From Marchantia polymorpha subsp. ruderalis (taxonomy: Eukaryota; Streptophyta; Marchantiopsida; Marchantiales; Marchantiaceae), in contig AP031354.1 in the NCBI GenBank assembly GCA_037833965.1, positions 6,116,001 to 6,180,000 on the forward strand: a stretch of DNA of 64,000 nucleotides. The letters run 5' to 3'. The notes under the pieces are model-generated. The model ran no database searches and was not told the origin of the DNA. It saw nothing but the letters and a program-made list of their open reading frames with translations. Made by a program: the position numbers and the translations under genes. Shown in pieces: positions 22,824-35,373 of this stretch; within the stretch, counting starts at the first letter, position 1, and every line of letters begins with the position of its first letter.

Positions 22824-22839
22824 GTTGACCGCGGTCAAC
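22824..22839. promoter_or_regulatory. Inverted W-box palindrome in U3
   Basis: GTTGACCGCGGTCAAC in the U3 leader of the A2 LTR, at the position conserved between A-family copies. Confidence 0.5.
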
Positions 22840-23231
22840 GCCTTCCGCGCCAGCGCATCAACGCGGACGGAGTTCGCCTGTGCACAGGCGGTTGAAGTTC
22901 CGCGCCGGCGGAAAATCCGCCGAGGACTCCGCCTGCGCGCAGGCGGGAGTTGAACTTTTGTCCGACATGCGGACACGCGCGCCGAGGCGGAAGAGGATTG
23001 GCTGAGGAGCGGTACGAACGAGTGTACCGCGCAAGGCAGAAAATCCGCCTTCGGCGTTGCGCACCCATGTCCGCGGCGTAGTACGCTCGCGGAGTTCAAA
23101 TTCGCCAATTCGAGCGTGAGAGATTAATCGGCGTCGGCGGAGCGTGAAGCCGCAAGTGAGAGCGGAGACCGTTTTAGCGTAGAGCCGGCGCGGCCATCAA
23201 TTGAGTCGTCCTTCACGAGCAAGAGCCGACC

Positions 23232-26200
23232 ATGACCTTCGACCGGGAGGCGGAGAGCGTCCCATTCTTGAATTCGCGATTCCATTCTCTAGTGCGAGCT
23301 GCGCGCGTCCATCTGCTGGCTGCTAAGCATTCTCGACATCGCCGCGCACAGGATTTCTTGGTGATTGAGGGAGAAGTGAGTGCGCGTGATTTGGAATTGA
23401 GGGCAATTAGAGTTTGCCGAGGAAGAAAGGAGCTCGAGCGGAGCGGAAGTAGAATGAGCGAGCGGGCGAACTCCAAGAACGCAATGACGAGACCGGGCCG
23501 ATTGCGGATGCTGCCGCTCCGTCTACCACAGAACGGGCTGCGCGCTTTCGAGGAGCGCCTAATAGCAAGAAAGCTTGATTTCTTGCTATGGGGATGGAAC
23601 TACATCTGTGCGGATATGGTGCGCGAGTGGCTAGAGCCACAGGGACCACCTTCGCGCGGATTGCGTCCGCATGTTGATCGGTGGACAGTCCAAGAATGGG
23701 CGCAGGCATTGGGGAGATGTGCCGGCATGCCAGGGCACCTCCTCTTCGATAGTGAGAGCGTCAAGGTGACCAAGCAGGAAGAGGCGCAATTCGTGGAGCT
23801 GTTCAAGAAGGGGAAGTCTACCAAGAATGGGTACAAGACCCGCGATTACAAGGATCGATTCCGCCGGACTTTGTCCGCGGCGCTGCTGCAATTACTACAG
23901 CCACACCGCGCCTGCTACATCACATTGTGGCAGGTCTCTTTTGTGGAGTGCATCATCGAGGGAACTCCAATTCACTGGGCGAGCATTTTGCACAGGGTGA
24001 TGCGACAGCACGCTTTTGAGGAGAAGGGGGGAACTCTAAACCATCTCTCTCCTTTCCTCATCAATTTTTATCGACAGCGGAATTGTTTGACAGCGGCGGA
24101 GCTTGCGCGTTTTCCGCCATTGTCCGTCGACCATCCCGGGAGGTATGTGCGAGAGAATGAGGTCGACACTGATGCAGAGGAGTCACCGACTTCTACTCCG
24201 TCAAGGAGGAGGGACGAAGGGAGGAATACTCCTGCAGCACGAGCGCCGCGGAAGCGGCGATGGAGAGAGGAGTCCGAAGAAGAGCAGCATTAAGAACCCT
24301 CTGCTCCCATTCGACCGCGGCCGTTGTACAAATCGTACAGCCGGCCGAAGCAGAAGGCGCGCAGGCTGGTGTTACCAGCCAACAGCGCGGACACGGCGAC
24401 GATTGCGACGGAGAAAGGAAGTGCGTCGCCAGAGAGGAACGGGGGAGCGCGGACGTCCGGAGGAGCAACGGACCGCGCTGCACCCTCGACGGACGAGAGG
24501 CCGCCTACGGGCCAAGGGCCTCCGGAGTTACCACGTGCGTTGCGGACAGGTGTTCCGCATGCGCACAGGCGAGCCTCCGCGGACGGACGAGCCTCCGCGG
24601 ACAGACGACCACAAGCGGACGTGGACCTACGCCTACGCGTGGGAAGAAGCAGTCCGCCTGTGCACAGGTCATCTCCACACGTGCCGCCTGTGCACAGGCA
24701 GGAATCACCCCTGTTCCAACGTAGGAAGGGGAAGGAGCCGGCGGAAGATCCGCCTACGAGACACCGGCCTTCGGGGCCAGACCCTCCGGCGCACAACGCG
24801 CCGCGATTTGCGCCTTCGGCGCCATGGCCTTCGGGCCGAGGAGATGCGAGCAGAGAGCGTGCGGAGGCCGCATCATCGGCAGGTAATCCGCCGGTAGATG
24901 CGCCTTCGGCGGTAGGGCCTAAGGGCCAAGGGACATCGGGCGAGCGGCCCAAAGCCATGTCGCCTTTGGCGATGGACGTCCGCGGCGCTGCGCCTGCGGC
25001 GGACAAGGCGCCGGCATTTGCGCCTGCGCACAGGCCAAGCACAGCCCCCGCGGACCTATCGAGGGAGAAGCAACTTATAGAGGAGCGGACTGACTGTCCG
25101 CGGGACGAGATTTCGGTGCGCGATGCGCAATCGAACCCCGCGCAGACACCCTCTGCTCGATCCTTATGCGGCGGACGTCGGCGGCAGAGAGGATACGGTT
25201 GAAGACCGAGAAGCGGGCGACGGGGATGTAGCACGGGCACATTCGCCCACCGCCTTAGACATTTTGGCAAAGAGCAGCGAGGCTGCAGCGGTGCCTTCGC
25301 AGGCAGCACACGTCGACGATGTGCAGCCCCACTCGGGTCAGTCGCCGACGCAATCAATGGCGACTGAAATTCTCCACTCGGATGATGACGACGGAGGCTC
25401 CACCGAAGAAATGTCGGGTGCGGGGGAAACCGAGGAGGAGGAGGAGGAAATTGTTGGAGCGCCGGCGGCGGCGCTCTCTGAGCAGGTGATTCCGTTGCTG
25501 AGGTACTTGGATCGCAAAATCGATAAATACGCCGATCCACTCCACCCGGGATCTTACATCGAATTAGTGCGCAGGCGGACTCGCACTAAAGTCCACACTA
25601 GCAAGCTACTAGCTAGGGTGGACCAGGAGTTGAGGGAATTGAAGGAGAGGCATGCCTGTTTATGGGGGCAGTACAACCTTGAGAGGAAAGCGCACGCCCT
25701 CGAAAGGATGCGGAAGGATAGAGTGGAAGAGCTCAGCAGGGATGTGTTGCAGACCACGCAGGATTTGATGTCTGAGAAAACTCAGAATCAGATTCTGTCA
25801 GAGGAGCTTGTGCGACAGACGCGGTTGTTGGCGGAGTGTCAGCTCGCACGGCAGGCGGATGAGGATTTAATCCGCAGGCTACAGTCAGAGTGTGGCGAAT
25901 TGAGAGCGCAGCGTGCTGAGGCCGAATCGCAATTAGTGGTAATTGAAGAGGATCGCAGGCGAGAGGCAGATCGCACGAAGGAGGAGACGGCGAGGCGTGT
26001 CGCCCACTGTCTCAAGGGCTACGCCCACTGGGAAGTGGCGGCGCAGGAGAAACTCACACTACGTGAGTTTGAACTTCGCGCAGCTGGGTTGTTGACAAGC
26101 GACCGCAGGAGTCGGCGGAAGGTAGCAAAGAAGCTCGATGCTTTCCTGTCGAAGGCGCGGGATACCATGTCCACCCTCGATGTGGAGGTGTCCGCGGCGT

Positions 26201-26241
26201 TGCAGCGGTTGGGATTGCGCAATCGAGCGGAAGACTGGTAG
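23232..26241 (+). pseudogene. U3-encoded ORF, A2 subfamily, broken copy
   Basis: ATG 23232 (MTFDREAESVPFLNSRFHS). The first 353 codons contain the whole conserved domain and end at TAA 24291-24293 (CAA in the intact copy: EEQHQELSAPI). It stays in the same frame from 24294 to a TGA at 25200, and a frameshift near 25170 moves the acidic patch, the block VIPLLRYLDRKIDKY and the coiled coil into another frame (to 26241), ending early at a TAG where the intact copy has CAG (EWQGRE). The coiled coil here has a different insert (YNLERKAHALERMRKDRVEE) from the intact copy, so that segment evolves fast. No function retained as a whole protein. Confidence 0.8.
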
Positions 26242-26345
26242 GGTAGGGAGTTAGTGCGCGGCAGTCCGTCGCGCAGGAGACGTAGCACAGGTTCCGTGCA
26301 GGCGTGTAGCGTAGTGCAGTGTAGTGCTAGTTAGGATTTAGAAGG

Positions 26346-26374
26346 TATAAAATAGTTCAAGGCATCTTGCCTTG
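26346..26374 (+). promoter_or_regulatory. TATA box and hairpin of the A2 5' LTR
   Basis: TATAAAAT at 26346-26353, then CAAGGC-ATCTT-GCCTTG at 26358-26374. In the young element the stem is CCAGGC/GCCTGG, a paired change. Confidence 0.7.
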
Positions 26375-27343
26375 GGTTCTTTCCCAAACTCAGAAGTGCA
26401 GATCAGGAACCCATTTCCTCTGCGTGTTCGTGTCCTTGAGTTCTGTCACCACGCAAGAGGAGTTACAACTTAGCGTTCCGCATTTTGTAGCTGAAGGCCT
26501 TCGGCCGAATGTTCAGAGCTAGTACATTGGTTAGAGACTTGAGTAGTTCGGATCTGCACCTGCGGGTGACTGCCGATGCTTAGAGCCAGTGACTAGTTAG
26601 ATACTTGAACAGTTTCGCCCCTACACCTTCGAGTGTTTCTTTCTGATTGTACTCCTTTGGGATTTTTCCCCTGAATGCCAAAGTGAAGTTTTGCTACTTC
26701 GTGTAAGCCTTGGTTGTAAATTCAGATTACGCTGCAGCAGGTGCCTTGAGGGTAACCCCTGTAGTATTTCTGGGAATGACAAGTGCCTAAGAATTCAAAC
26801 TCTTCAATAGACTGTTGTTGTGTTACTGGAATGTTTCTCAGTGAGATCTTCAGTGCGGACCTGTGTTCTCTGCGTGTTTTGTGAGTTGAGAGTGTTGTTC
26901 ACCGCGTATGAGTGACTTCGATCCGAAGTAGGCAGTCCAAACCGGGTTTCCTACGCTAGCAACAAGCTAGTGGAAGTGTTGTAAAAGCCGGAGTTGGAAG
27001 TCACTACCCGCAGCTCCGTTGAGTGTACTCTTGAGAGACCTTCCTCCCTGAAATCTTGAGTAGAGGTCCTAACGGATCTCTGGGTTGTGTTTCTGTAGTT
27101 TCAGGTGTGTGTGTGTGTGTGTGTTACGCTGCACTGTGCGACCTCCGAGTGCGCTCCGAGTGGACACTTGCAGTATTTCTGGGAGTGACAGTCGCCTGAG
27201 AATTCAAACTCCTCAATAGTCTGTTAAACGTGACACTTTGTACCCTGTGTGTTCCTCTGTCCCTGTGGGTTCGACCTTTCTACCACTATATTGCAGTTTT
27301 AGCCTTTAGTGGGTTATTACATAAGAAGCCGACAACTTCTTTT

Positions 27344-27361
27344 TGGCGCCGCTGCCGGGGA
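27344..27361 (+). promoter_or_regulatory. Primer binding site (tRNA-Asp type)
   Basis: TGGCGCCGCTGCCGGGGA, 22 bases after the LTR end. The spacer TAAGAAGCCGACAACTTCTT has inverted AAGAAG/CTTCTT arms. Confidence 0.85.
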
Positions 27362-27396
27362 CAGTTGCGTCTACACCGGGGTTTTTACGAGCAGCC

Positions 27397-27438
27397 ATGC
27401 TCGGTGAATGTCGACTGGAGCTAGTGGGAGCAACCTAA
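27397..27438 (+). CDS. 13-codon upstream ORF overlapping the gag start
   Basis: ATG 27397, TAA 27436-27438, peptide MLGECRLELVGAT, overlapping the gag ATG (27408). Length and first six residues are identical to the uORFs at 8282 and 43204. Confidence 0.5.
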   Translation: MLGECRLELVGAT

Positions 27439-30228
27439 GTGCGAGAGCTGCCCGCAAGTTCCGACGAGATTTAGAGAAGGCCGTGGAAGAGACATGGCGT
27501 CAAAACAAGAAAACACCAAAAAGAGTACCTAAGCCTAGTTCGGCCGACATCCTTGGGGAAACTAACCCCAGTGACTCGGAACCAAACCTGGTGCTTACAG
27601 TTCTACTAGATATTCCTTGCACGGACCCCCCTCGTGATTTAGAACCGACCGCCCGAGAAACATCGACAGACACACCGATGGCGGACGGACAAGCCAATGC
27701 GCGGCCACCTCAGCCGATTACTAAGCATTCCTATCCAAAGTATAGAGGGAGTGGGGATGACGACGATGCAGATTCCTACATCAAGTTGTTCAAATCAGTG
27801 TCCATCGCTAATCGCGAGATCCACGACGAGGACCGACTACGGATCTTTCCAAGTCTTCTACGGAAGAAGGCACGAAGTTGGTACAACCACGAGAGCATCG
27901 ATCCGAATGGGTTGACAACATGGGCTCAGCTGAAGGAGAAGTTCCTTCGACGCTTCCGTGAGCTCGGCTACGACAGTCGGGTATTGACAAAGTTACGTAA
28001 CCTGCAGCGGGAGAAGAAGGAGAGTCTGCGTGACTACACCGAGAGATTTCTGGACCTCCTTGACAGAATACCGAAAACGGGACCAGGGTCCTGTCTTCTC
28101 GGTACAGCAAGCTGTGGATTGGTATGTGACCGGCTTAACTCGGGAGATGGAGACTTTTTGCCGACGTAGTAAGTGCGATACTATCGAGGACGTGATTGCA
28201 TCGGCCGGAGCCTTCGAAACTTCCACTCTCAACCGAAGAGGGAGAGAGAGACGGGAGTCGAAGGAGCGAAAACCGAAGGGGGGGCAAAGACGACGCAGAG
28301 GCGCAACTCCGTCATCGGAAGAACATTCCTCGGACGAGAACCGTTCCTCATCCGAAGAAGAGGAAACCTCCTTGTCGGAGGAAGAGAAGAAGAGAAAGAA
28401 GCATGGGGCAGCAAAGAAGAAGGGCCCCCGACGAGCGACTATGGACAGAGCACGGGGAGACATGGCATCGAAGATGGAGACCCTTGTGAAGGACTTCGCC
28501 GACCTCAAAGTTCAAGTGGTAGGCGGCCAGGATCGACGAAAATCTCCTGGGAGAGTGCGGGCGAACTTGTGATGCACTACGTGCGGAGCGGTGGGACATG
28601 CGAACACCGAGTGTCTTATCAACCGTCCGTCATATCCAGTCAACGCAGTGGAGTGGGCACAACCATACTATGGGGAAAACCCCCAGTACTATGGAGAGGC
28701 GAGCGAAGAGACAGCCTACGCCGTCCAATCGGTCCCCGCCCCTACTGCAGTTACGCAAGTGCATATCCCCCGGCATCATCCGGTAGATAGGGCCACTACG
28801 GTACCCGTGAGGCGCAGGGCACCTCCAGGGACGTTTGACCCACCGCCACCGCGAGCTTGTTTTAATTGTGGGGAAGTTGGACACTACTCCCCTCTGTGTC
28901 CCCATCCCAAAAGGCAAACCGGGTATGTCCCGACCTGTAGTAACTGCAAGAAGTCGGGGCATACGGCACCAGAGTGTGATCAGCCACTAGTTCCTCGGCC
29001 AACGGTACGATTTGTGACCACCCCTGCCAAGGAGGACGTCCAAGTTAACCAGGTCGAAGTAGGTTCGGACAGAAATGACGAAGACGAAGAATGGCCGGCG
29101 GAAGAAGTTATGTGCGCACGAGTCGAAACTCGTAGTTCCAAGAAATCGAAGGAACAAGAGCGCCACACTCGCAAGCACGAACGGAGAACCGACGACCGGA
29201 CGGGAAAAGGGAAAGAGAAGCCATCCAGCAAGTCCGACTTGCGACCTGCACGAAAGCCTTCGGTTACGCGAGAAGCACCAGCAGTGCGCACCCATACATC
29301 GGTCGAAGATGAGCCAGTACGCTTGCTGAAACGGGACTATGCCCCGGATATCAGAGAGGAGGTAGCGAACTTGTTGAAGGAAGCGACCCGCAACCAAAAG
29401 GGACCACAGCGGGAAGACTTGTCACCCTCCTTTGATGTGAAGATGGCAGCAACTCTGGAACCTCGCAGGGCGTCGTCTCCAACCCGACGCGTCCACTATG
29501 ACTTAGTCGAAGATCTCGGGAACCGGCAAGTGAACATCACGTTCAACCAGCTTCTTGAGGACAACAAGATGTATCGGAGGATGTTGATGCTTTCGTTACG
29601 ACGCCCGCGGAAGCCGCGCACATCCAAAGCCCCTCAGGTGTACCAAGTGACCAGCGAAGATCAAGGACCCCCAGAGATCAATGTGGAAATAGAAGGATGT
29701 TGTGTACGCAAGGTACCAGTAGACTCTGGATCAGGAGTCAACATAATGACGGAGGACACTGCAAGAGCCTTGGGGTTCAGTGAATACGAACCTTCGAGGC
29801 GTGTGTTGAGGTTAGCGGATCAGACGCGGAGAATGCCTGTAGGTATGCTACGCAATGTCAAAACAATCATCGGTGGTGCAGACTTTTGATTGACTTATAT
29901 CATCCTGCAACCGATGCTAAAGCAAGGCTATGACATCCTGCTCGGGCGACCGTGGGTGTATGGCGCACAAGTACGATGTGACTGGCGTAGGCATCGCCTT
30001 AAATTTCCCCATCCTACGGAGCCGACCAAGACCATCACGGTGCCCTGGAACAAGGTCTGACATGAAGGAGAGACCCCTTCGACAAGTGCGGGTTACACAT
30101 CGGGGGTGGACAGTGATTCGGCCGCACGATCAGATTCCAGTGACACTGAATCCGATTATTTCGTGGGATTCGTTGCCTGCTGTTCTGTGGAAGAAGAACC
30201 GGACGCTATTCAGCCGGAGGACGAATAG
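27408..30228 (+). pseudogene. gag-pro: gag-protease polyprotein of the split A element (decayed)
   Basis: ATG 27408 (MSTGASGSNLSARAARK). The gag domain is intact to about 28085, where an extra base shifts the frame (GPGSCLLG instead of GPGSPFSV). In the new frame a TGA replaces the Trp just before the first zinc knuckle (NL-stop-CTTCG, about 28570). The three knuckles CTTCGAVGHANTEC, CFNCGEVGHYSPLC and CSNCKKSGHTAPEC are still readable. The protease DSGSGVNIMTED is present, with a TGA at 29887-29889 after GGADF and another near 30058 (PWNKV-stop-HEGE). It ends at TAG 30226-30228 followed by CAATTA. Most nonsense changes are C-to-T or G-to-A. Clearly inactive. Confidence 0.85.
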
Positions 30229-30234
30229 CAATTA
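30226..30234 (+). promoter_or_regulatory. UAG readthrough context between gag-pro and pol
   Basis: TAG-CAA-TTA, identical to the tobacco mosaic virus-type leaky stop context, with pol in the same frame downstream. Confidence 0.65.
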
Positions 30235-32315
30235 ACGGTAGGACTGGGGAGGAGTGAGACGAGTCACACCGAGGGCATTGTCGACCCTAGTGACTGTCAC
30301 GAAGTACAACTCAGTCCCGACAAGTGCTTGAAGGTATCAAGCACGGTGAAAGGAGACGAGCTAAGGGAGGTACAGACCTTTCTTAGCCATTATGTCGATG
30401 TCTTCGCCTAGAAGATCGAAGACATGAAGGGGATACATGCATGGTATGGAGAACACCGCATTGATCTACTGGATGAAGCAGTACCCATACGTCAGCGCCA
30501 GTATCGCCTCAACCCAAAATACTCCTTGCTAGTTAAGGAGGAGATAGATAAGTACCTGAGCGCCGGTATTATTTACCCAGTGCTCAGCTGTGAATGGGTA
30601 TCGCCGATTGTTATCGTACCAAAGAAGTTGACGGGTAAGATACGAGTGTGTTAGGATTTCCGGAAGTTGAATGCAGCAACACGTAAGGATCATCACCCGC
30701 TGCCGTTCACGGATGCCATTTTAGACCATGTCGCGGGACATGAGTGCTATAGCTTCCTGGACGGGTTCTAAGGTTACAATCAGGTGTCTATCCGGGAACA
30801 GGACAAGGATAAAACGACGTTCACAACCGACTGGGGAACTTACGCATATCACAAGATGCCCTTCGGTCTGTGCAACGCACCTGCCACCTTTAAGCGGATG
30901 ATGACCAATATTTTTCAGGAGCAACTGAGGAAGTTCCTGGAAATATTCATAGACGACTTCTGTGTCTTTGGGAAGCGGTCAGAACACCTAAGTCACCTAA
31001 AGCAGACCTTTGATAAATGTAGGGAGAGCAGTTTATCACTGCACCCCGAGAAGTGTTTTTTCTTTATGACTAGTGGAATCTTGTTGGGCCATCGGGTCTC
31101 GGCAGACGGCATTGCAGTGGACATCGAGAAGGTCAAGGTTATACTCGAGCTTGAGCCACCAACGAATCTGAGAGAGCTTCGAGCATTCCTGGGTCATGTG
31201 GGCTACTACCGAAGATTCATACACATGTATGCAATATTGGCGGCCGACCTGACCAAGTTGTTGAAGAAGGACGAGCCTTATGCCTGGGGTGCGAACCAGC
31301 AGTCAGCATTCGAGGCTCTTAAAGCGAAACTCACGACTGCTCCAGTGCTAAGGAGTCCAGACTGGAATCGACCATTCCATGTTTACGTCGACACATCTAC
31401 ATTCGCCATCGGCGTAGTACTGAGCCAAAAGGATGACAACAAAAAGGACTACCCGATCTATTTTGCGAGCCGTTAGCTGTCTCTAGAAGAGAGGAAGTAC
31501 ACCACAACAGAGAGAGAAGCGTTGGGGATGGTGTACTCCTGTAAAAAGTTTCGACACTACTTAATCTGCTACGAGTTTGTGTTCCATGTGGATCACTACG
31601 CATTGCAACACCTAGTCAAGAAAGCCGACCTGTCCGGTCGGATAGCCAGATGGGTGCTGTTGCTACAAGAGTTCACCTACACGGTCCAGACCAGGAAAGG
31701 GGTGCATCACGAAAATGCAGATTACTTGTCCAGATTATGGACCCAGCCTACCGAGGAGGAATTGGTGGACGACTTTCTGGATGAAGAATTGTTTCAGTTG
31801 TCTGCGGGGCACGAGTCCCGCTATGCCGATCTGTACCGATACCTGCTAACACTTCAGTGTCCCGTGGGCATGGACTTGGAACAACGGACTGTCTTTATTC
31901 ATAAGGCAGGTCCGTACCAACTCCGGCAGGGTGTTTTGTTCAAGAAGATGGCAGATGAACGCTTGTGCAGGTGCCTGGAGGAATCAGAGGTCCCAAGAGT
32001 AGTAAGCGCGATGCATACCGAGGAGGCGGGTGGACACTATGCCGCCCGGAACACGGTCACAAAGATCATAAATGCGGGGTATTGGTGGCCGACCATGTTT
32101 AAGGATGTTCTCGATGACATCCGCAAATGCGATAGTTGCCAGAGGACGGGGAGACCAACGCCTACAACACGATGGCCCCTGACTCCCATCATGCCTCTAG
32201 CACCTTTTGAAAAGTGGAGCATCGACTTTGTTGGGCCGATACAACCAGTGACTAGGAACACACGAAGGCGCTACATTCTCGTAGCTACGGACTACTCCAC
32301 CAAAATGGTGGAGGT
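30229..32315 (+). pseudogene. pol: pol of the split A element, first part (RT, RNase H, start of integrase)
   Basis: In frame with gag after the TAG. RT motifs are readable (SPIVIVPKKLTGKIRVC, MPFGLCNAPATFKRMM, FIDDF catalytic pair), then RNase H (VYVDTSTFAIG, TTEREALGMVYSC, HVDHYALQHL) and the integrase zinc finger (HTEEAGGHYA ... CDSCQRTGRP) and first catalytic Asp (SIDFVGPIQ). Nonsense codons: TAG for Trp in VFAWKIED (about 30409), TAG for Gln in RVCQDFRK (about 30653), TAA for Ser in DGFSGYN (about 30769), TAG for Gln at ASRQLSL (about 31474). At 32315 it is interrupted after KMVEV by an inverted B LTR, with GAGGT duplicated (32311-32315 and 59029-59033). It resumes at 59034. Confidence 0.9.
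32311..32315. repeat. Target-site duplication GAGGT (left copy)
   Basis: GAGGT immediately left of TGTAATAACCC. The right copy is at 59029-59033, after the reversed LTR start. Joining the pol sequence across the two gives an uninterrupted integrase frame (VEVKATRKDDAA). Confidence 0.85.
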
Positions 32316-35300
32316 TGTAATAACCCACCAAAGGCTAAAACTGCAGTATGGTGGTAAAAAGATCGAACCCATAGGGACAGAGGCAACACACAGAGTAAAA
32401 GTGTCACGTTTAACAGACTTTTGTAGAGTTTGAATTCTAGGCGACTGTGACTCCCAGAAATACTGCAGTGCTCGACTCGGAGGCTCGACTCGGAGGAGGA
32501 TCTCGACTCGGAGGATGCTCGGAGGATGCACGGTACAGCGTGGTCACTCAACACACACACACACACACACACACACCTGAAACTGGCAAAAGCACAACTC
32601 GGAGGTCGGTCAGGACCTCCGTTTCGGATTTCAGGAGGAAAGTGTCTCAAAAGTTCACTCAGAGGTTCTGCAGGTAGTGACTCCCACTCCGGCTTTTACT
32701 GCCCTTCCGCCAGGAACTAGCGTAGGGTACCCGGACTGGACTTCCCACTTCGGAACGAAGCCTCTTCATACGCCGTGAACGTCACCCTCGACTCTCACAC
32801 CAAACCCAGGGAGTGCAGACCCGACTGAGAACTTAACTGAGACACGATCCAGTAACACACACACAACCTGAATTGCAAACCAAGGCTTACACGAAGTAAT
32901 AAAACTTCACTTTGGCATTAAGGGGAAACTTCCCGTAGGAGTACAATCAGGATATGTCACTCGAAGGAGTAAGGGGGAACTGTTCAAGTCTCTAACTCGC
33001 AGCCGGCTCTGAGCATCAGAAATCACCCGCAGGTGTAGATCCGCACTATTCAAGTCTCTAACCGGGTACTAGCTCTGAACATTCAGCCGAAGGCCTTCAA
33101 CTACAACATACGGTAACTTCGCTATGCTGCAGCTTCTCTACGTGGTGGCAGGACCAAAATGCACAAACACGCCAAGAAAGTGAGTTCCTGATCTGCACTT
33201 CCGAAACTGGAAGAGTCCCAAGGCAAAACGCCTTGATCTACTTTATACCCTCAAAGGTCCTAACTAGCACTACGCTATCCTATCTACTACTCGCAACATC
33301 TGCGCGAAACCAAACTATACTACTGCACTCGGCGGATCCGGTGCTGCGCCTCCTGCGCGCCGGACTGCTCCGCTCGCTGTCTCTACCTTGCCAGTCTTCC
33401 GACCGGCTGCGCAACCCCAGGCGTCGGAGCGCTGCAGTGACTTCCGACTCTAAGTGCGCCATAGTGTCGCGCGCACCCGACAAGAAGGTTTCTAATTTCC
33501 TCGCTACTCGCCGCCGACTCCGACTGTCACCCTCCGTCAATGCCGCCGCCCGAAGCTCGAACTCCCTGAGTGTGATCCTCTCTTGAGCTGCCACCTCCCA
33601 ATGGGCGTATCCTTTTAGACAATGAGTCACCCGCGTTGCCAACTCTTCTCGCGCCCTGCAGCTGCCTTCCACCTCTGCTAGCTGCATTTTCGCTTCCGCA
33701 CGCTGCGCCCTCAAATCCGAGCACTCGGATTGCAAGTTGCGCAACAACTCCTCATCCTCCTTGCGGCCTCTTTGACTTTCTTCTAAGGTGCGCGTCTGGC
33801 GCGCAAGCTCGGCTGCTAGGACGCGGTTTTGTCTCCGCTCTTCCTGCAATTCCGACTCGATCTTTGCCCGCATTAGCTCGGCCTCCGCCTGGCTTTTCGT
33901 CGCCGCATCCTCCCTCTGCTGCTGCAAGGCTTGGTATAGCTTCTGTGTGACCGCCAGGTGTTGTCGGAGGGCGGTGTTCCTCTCCTGATATACGTGGCAC
34001 CTAGAGGCCCAAGTGGCCACCTTGCTCCTCGTCCTGCGCTTGACAGTCTCCACATAAGACTGCGGTTTTCCAGTACCCAAGTACTTGGATGTCTTGCGAT
34101 CCAGATATCGCAGGAGTGGGACTATCTGCTCGCACAACACCCCTGTTGGCGTTTTCTGCACAGAGTCCGCTTCCTGCTCTTCCGAGCTCGTCTCATCCTT
34201 AGTCTCGAGGATTTCAGTCGCCACCGAATCCCTTGGCGACTCCCTGGAACTGTGGCGCGCAGCAGCTTCCGCTGCGACTGCTGCTCCGCTGCCTGCTAAA
34301 ATATCCAGGGCAGTGGGGGATCCCACTGCTTGAGCCCCTGTTCCGGCTCGATCTTCGGTCTCCGAAGGGGTCGACGCCGCAGTGACTCTTGTCACTTTTG
34401 CACCGCCCGCTTCTGCTGCCTGCCCTTCCGGCGCAATCTGCGCGGAAGGTGTCTTCGCTGAAGGTGCGTCCGCCGAATCGATCTGTCCATCTCGCAGTCG
34501 GCGAATCCGGCCGACTCTCTGTTGACCGACTCGCAGTCGGCCGACCAGCAGTTGTCCGACTGGGAGTCGGATACACCCTGCGCGTCTTGACTCCACTTGG
34601 CCTGCTTGATGGTGGCGTTTTCCCAGAAGTGCCTTCTGCCGAAGACGACCTTTTGAGGGTTGTTGGCTCGTCAGCCAAACTCTCTTCTGCTTCCGGCCTG
34701 CTGTCCGGTTCAACGCGCCGTTCAGTTGGCCTTCCTTCCGCTTGTCGACCTTCAGTCGCCGACTCGTAGTCGGCCGACTGTCAGTCCGTCCATCTCCTTC
34801 CGAAGGCATTGGTGCCTTCTGCGCAGAGGTATTTGTCGACTTCCCTAGAATCTACGCGATTATCTCCTCTTGCGTGAGATTCCGCCGGACCGGAGTACGC
34901 CCGGTCTCCTCAGTACTAGTTGGCATTTTGCGTGCCCTCTGTTTTGGTCGACTGTGAGGCTCGTGGGTGGGCCGACCACGAGTCGGCGCAGCTGGCACTT
35001 CCGGCTGCCTGTCCTCAGGTCTCTCATCCCACTTCCGCTTTCGCGGAATGCGCTCACTTCGACGTTCTTCTGCTGCTCTTGCTGGGGCCGGAGCCGGAGG
35101 CGGACTGGCAGGTTCCTCGTCCGGATCCGTGTCTACTTCGGCCTCCTGCGAGTATCTACCTGGATAGCTCCGGGTCAGCAGCGGAAACCGTGTTTTCTCA
35201 GAATTTGTCAAACATCCCATCGCCCGATAAAACACAATCAGGTAAGGCTAAAGATGATTGAGGGTTCCTCCTCTCTCTTCTTGCGCATGTTGGCGCGTCA

Positions 35301-35373
35301 CCTTCCACAGGAGTAGTGCCCAATGCACTGGAGCTCCTGACAACACTAGCTGCACAAATTCTACCTGCCAATC
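32316..35373 (-). mobile_element. Inverted B-family LTR (outer), 3' portion
   Basis: Left edge TGTAATAACCCACC is the LTR 3' end, inserted antisense into integrase of the split A element. It contains R-U5 (with (AC)n at about 32550-32577), TATAAAG on the minus strand (33247-33241) and the U3 ORF from its C-terminus to the conserved WQVEFV block, where a second B LTR begins at 35374. The right edge paired with the same target duplication is at 59028. Confidence 0.8.
33280..35373 (-). pseudogene. U3-encoded ORF, B family, C-terminal and middle part
   Basis: Minus strand. From the left break (WQVEFV, about 35373) the conserved end of the N-terminal domain is open to a stop after EEIIA (about 34852). 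The next frame begins at PSEGDGRTDS and contains two compensating frameshifts in the repeated GTCGGCCGAC/CGACTCG region (RRLKVDKRKEG, VGRLRVGQQ), then the acidic stretch, VPLLRYLDRKTSKYLG, the coiled coil and the basic tail, ending at 33280. The codon that is TAA at 20189 is GAA here. A second copy of the coiled-coil half lies in the nested LTR at 36323. Confidence 0.75.

Larger units (their letters stand above)
22648..27321 (+). mobile_element. A2-family 5' LTR, front-truncated
   Basis: Starts about 650 bases into an A LTR (CGCCTTCTGCGCCAGCGCAACGCCG) directly after the inverted B LTR, and runs through the W-box palindrome (22824-22839), a broken U3 ORF, the TATA box, a (TG)n run and R-U5 to GGGTTATTACA at 27321. 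A primer binding site follows at 27344, so it is the 5' LTR of the element whose gag starts at 27408. ORF residues (VRAARVHLL, GEVSARDLELRAIRVCR, SAALLQLL) are closer to the young element at 37734 than to the A1 copies. Confidence 0.8.

Noticed and set aside
24290-25540. Long open frame on the minus strand (416 codons), and similar ones at 40036-40983 and 51248-52195
   Set aside because: They lie antisense to the low-complexity linker of the U3 ORF. High GC and repeated palindromes leave few stops on both strands. No conserved domain, and they are not kept open in other copies.
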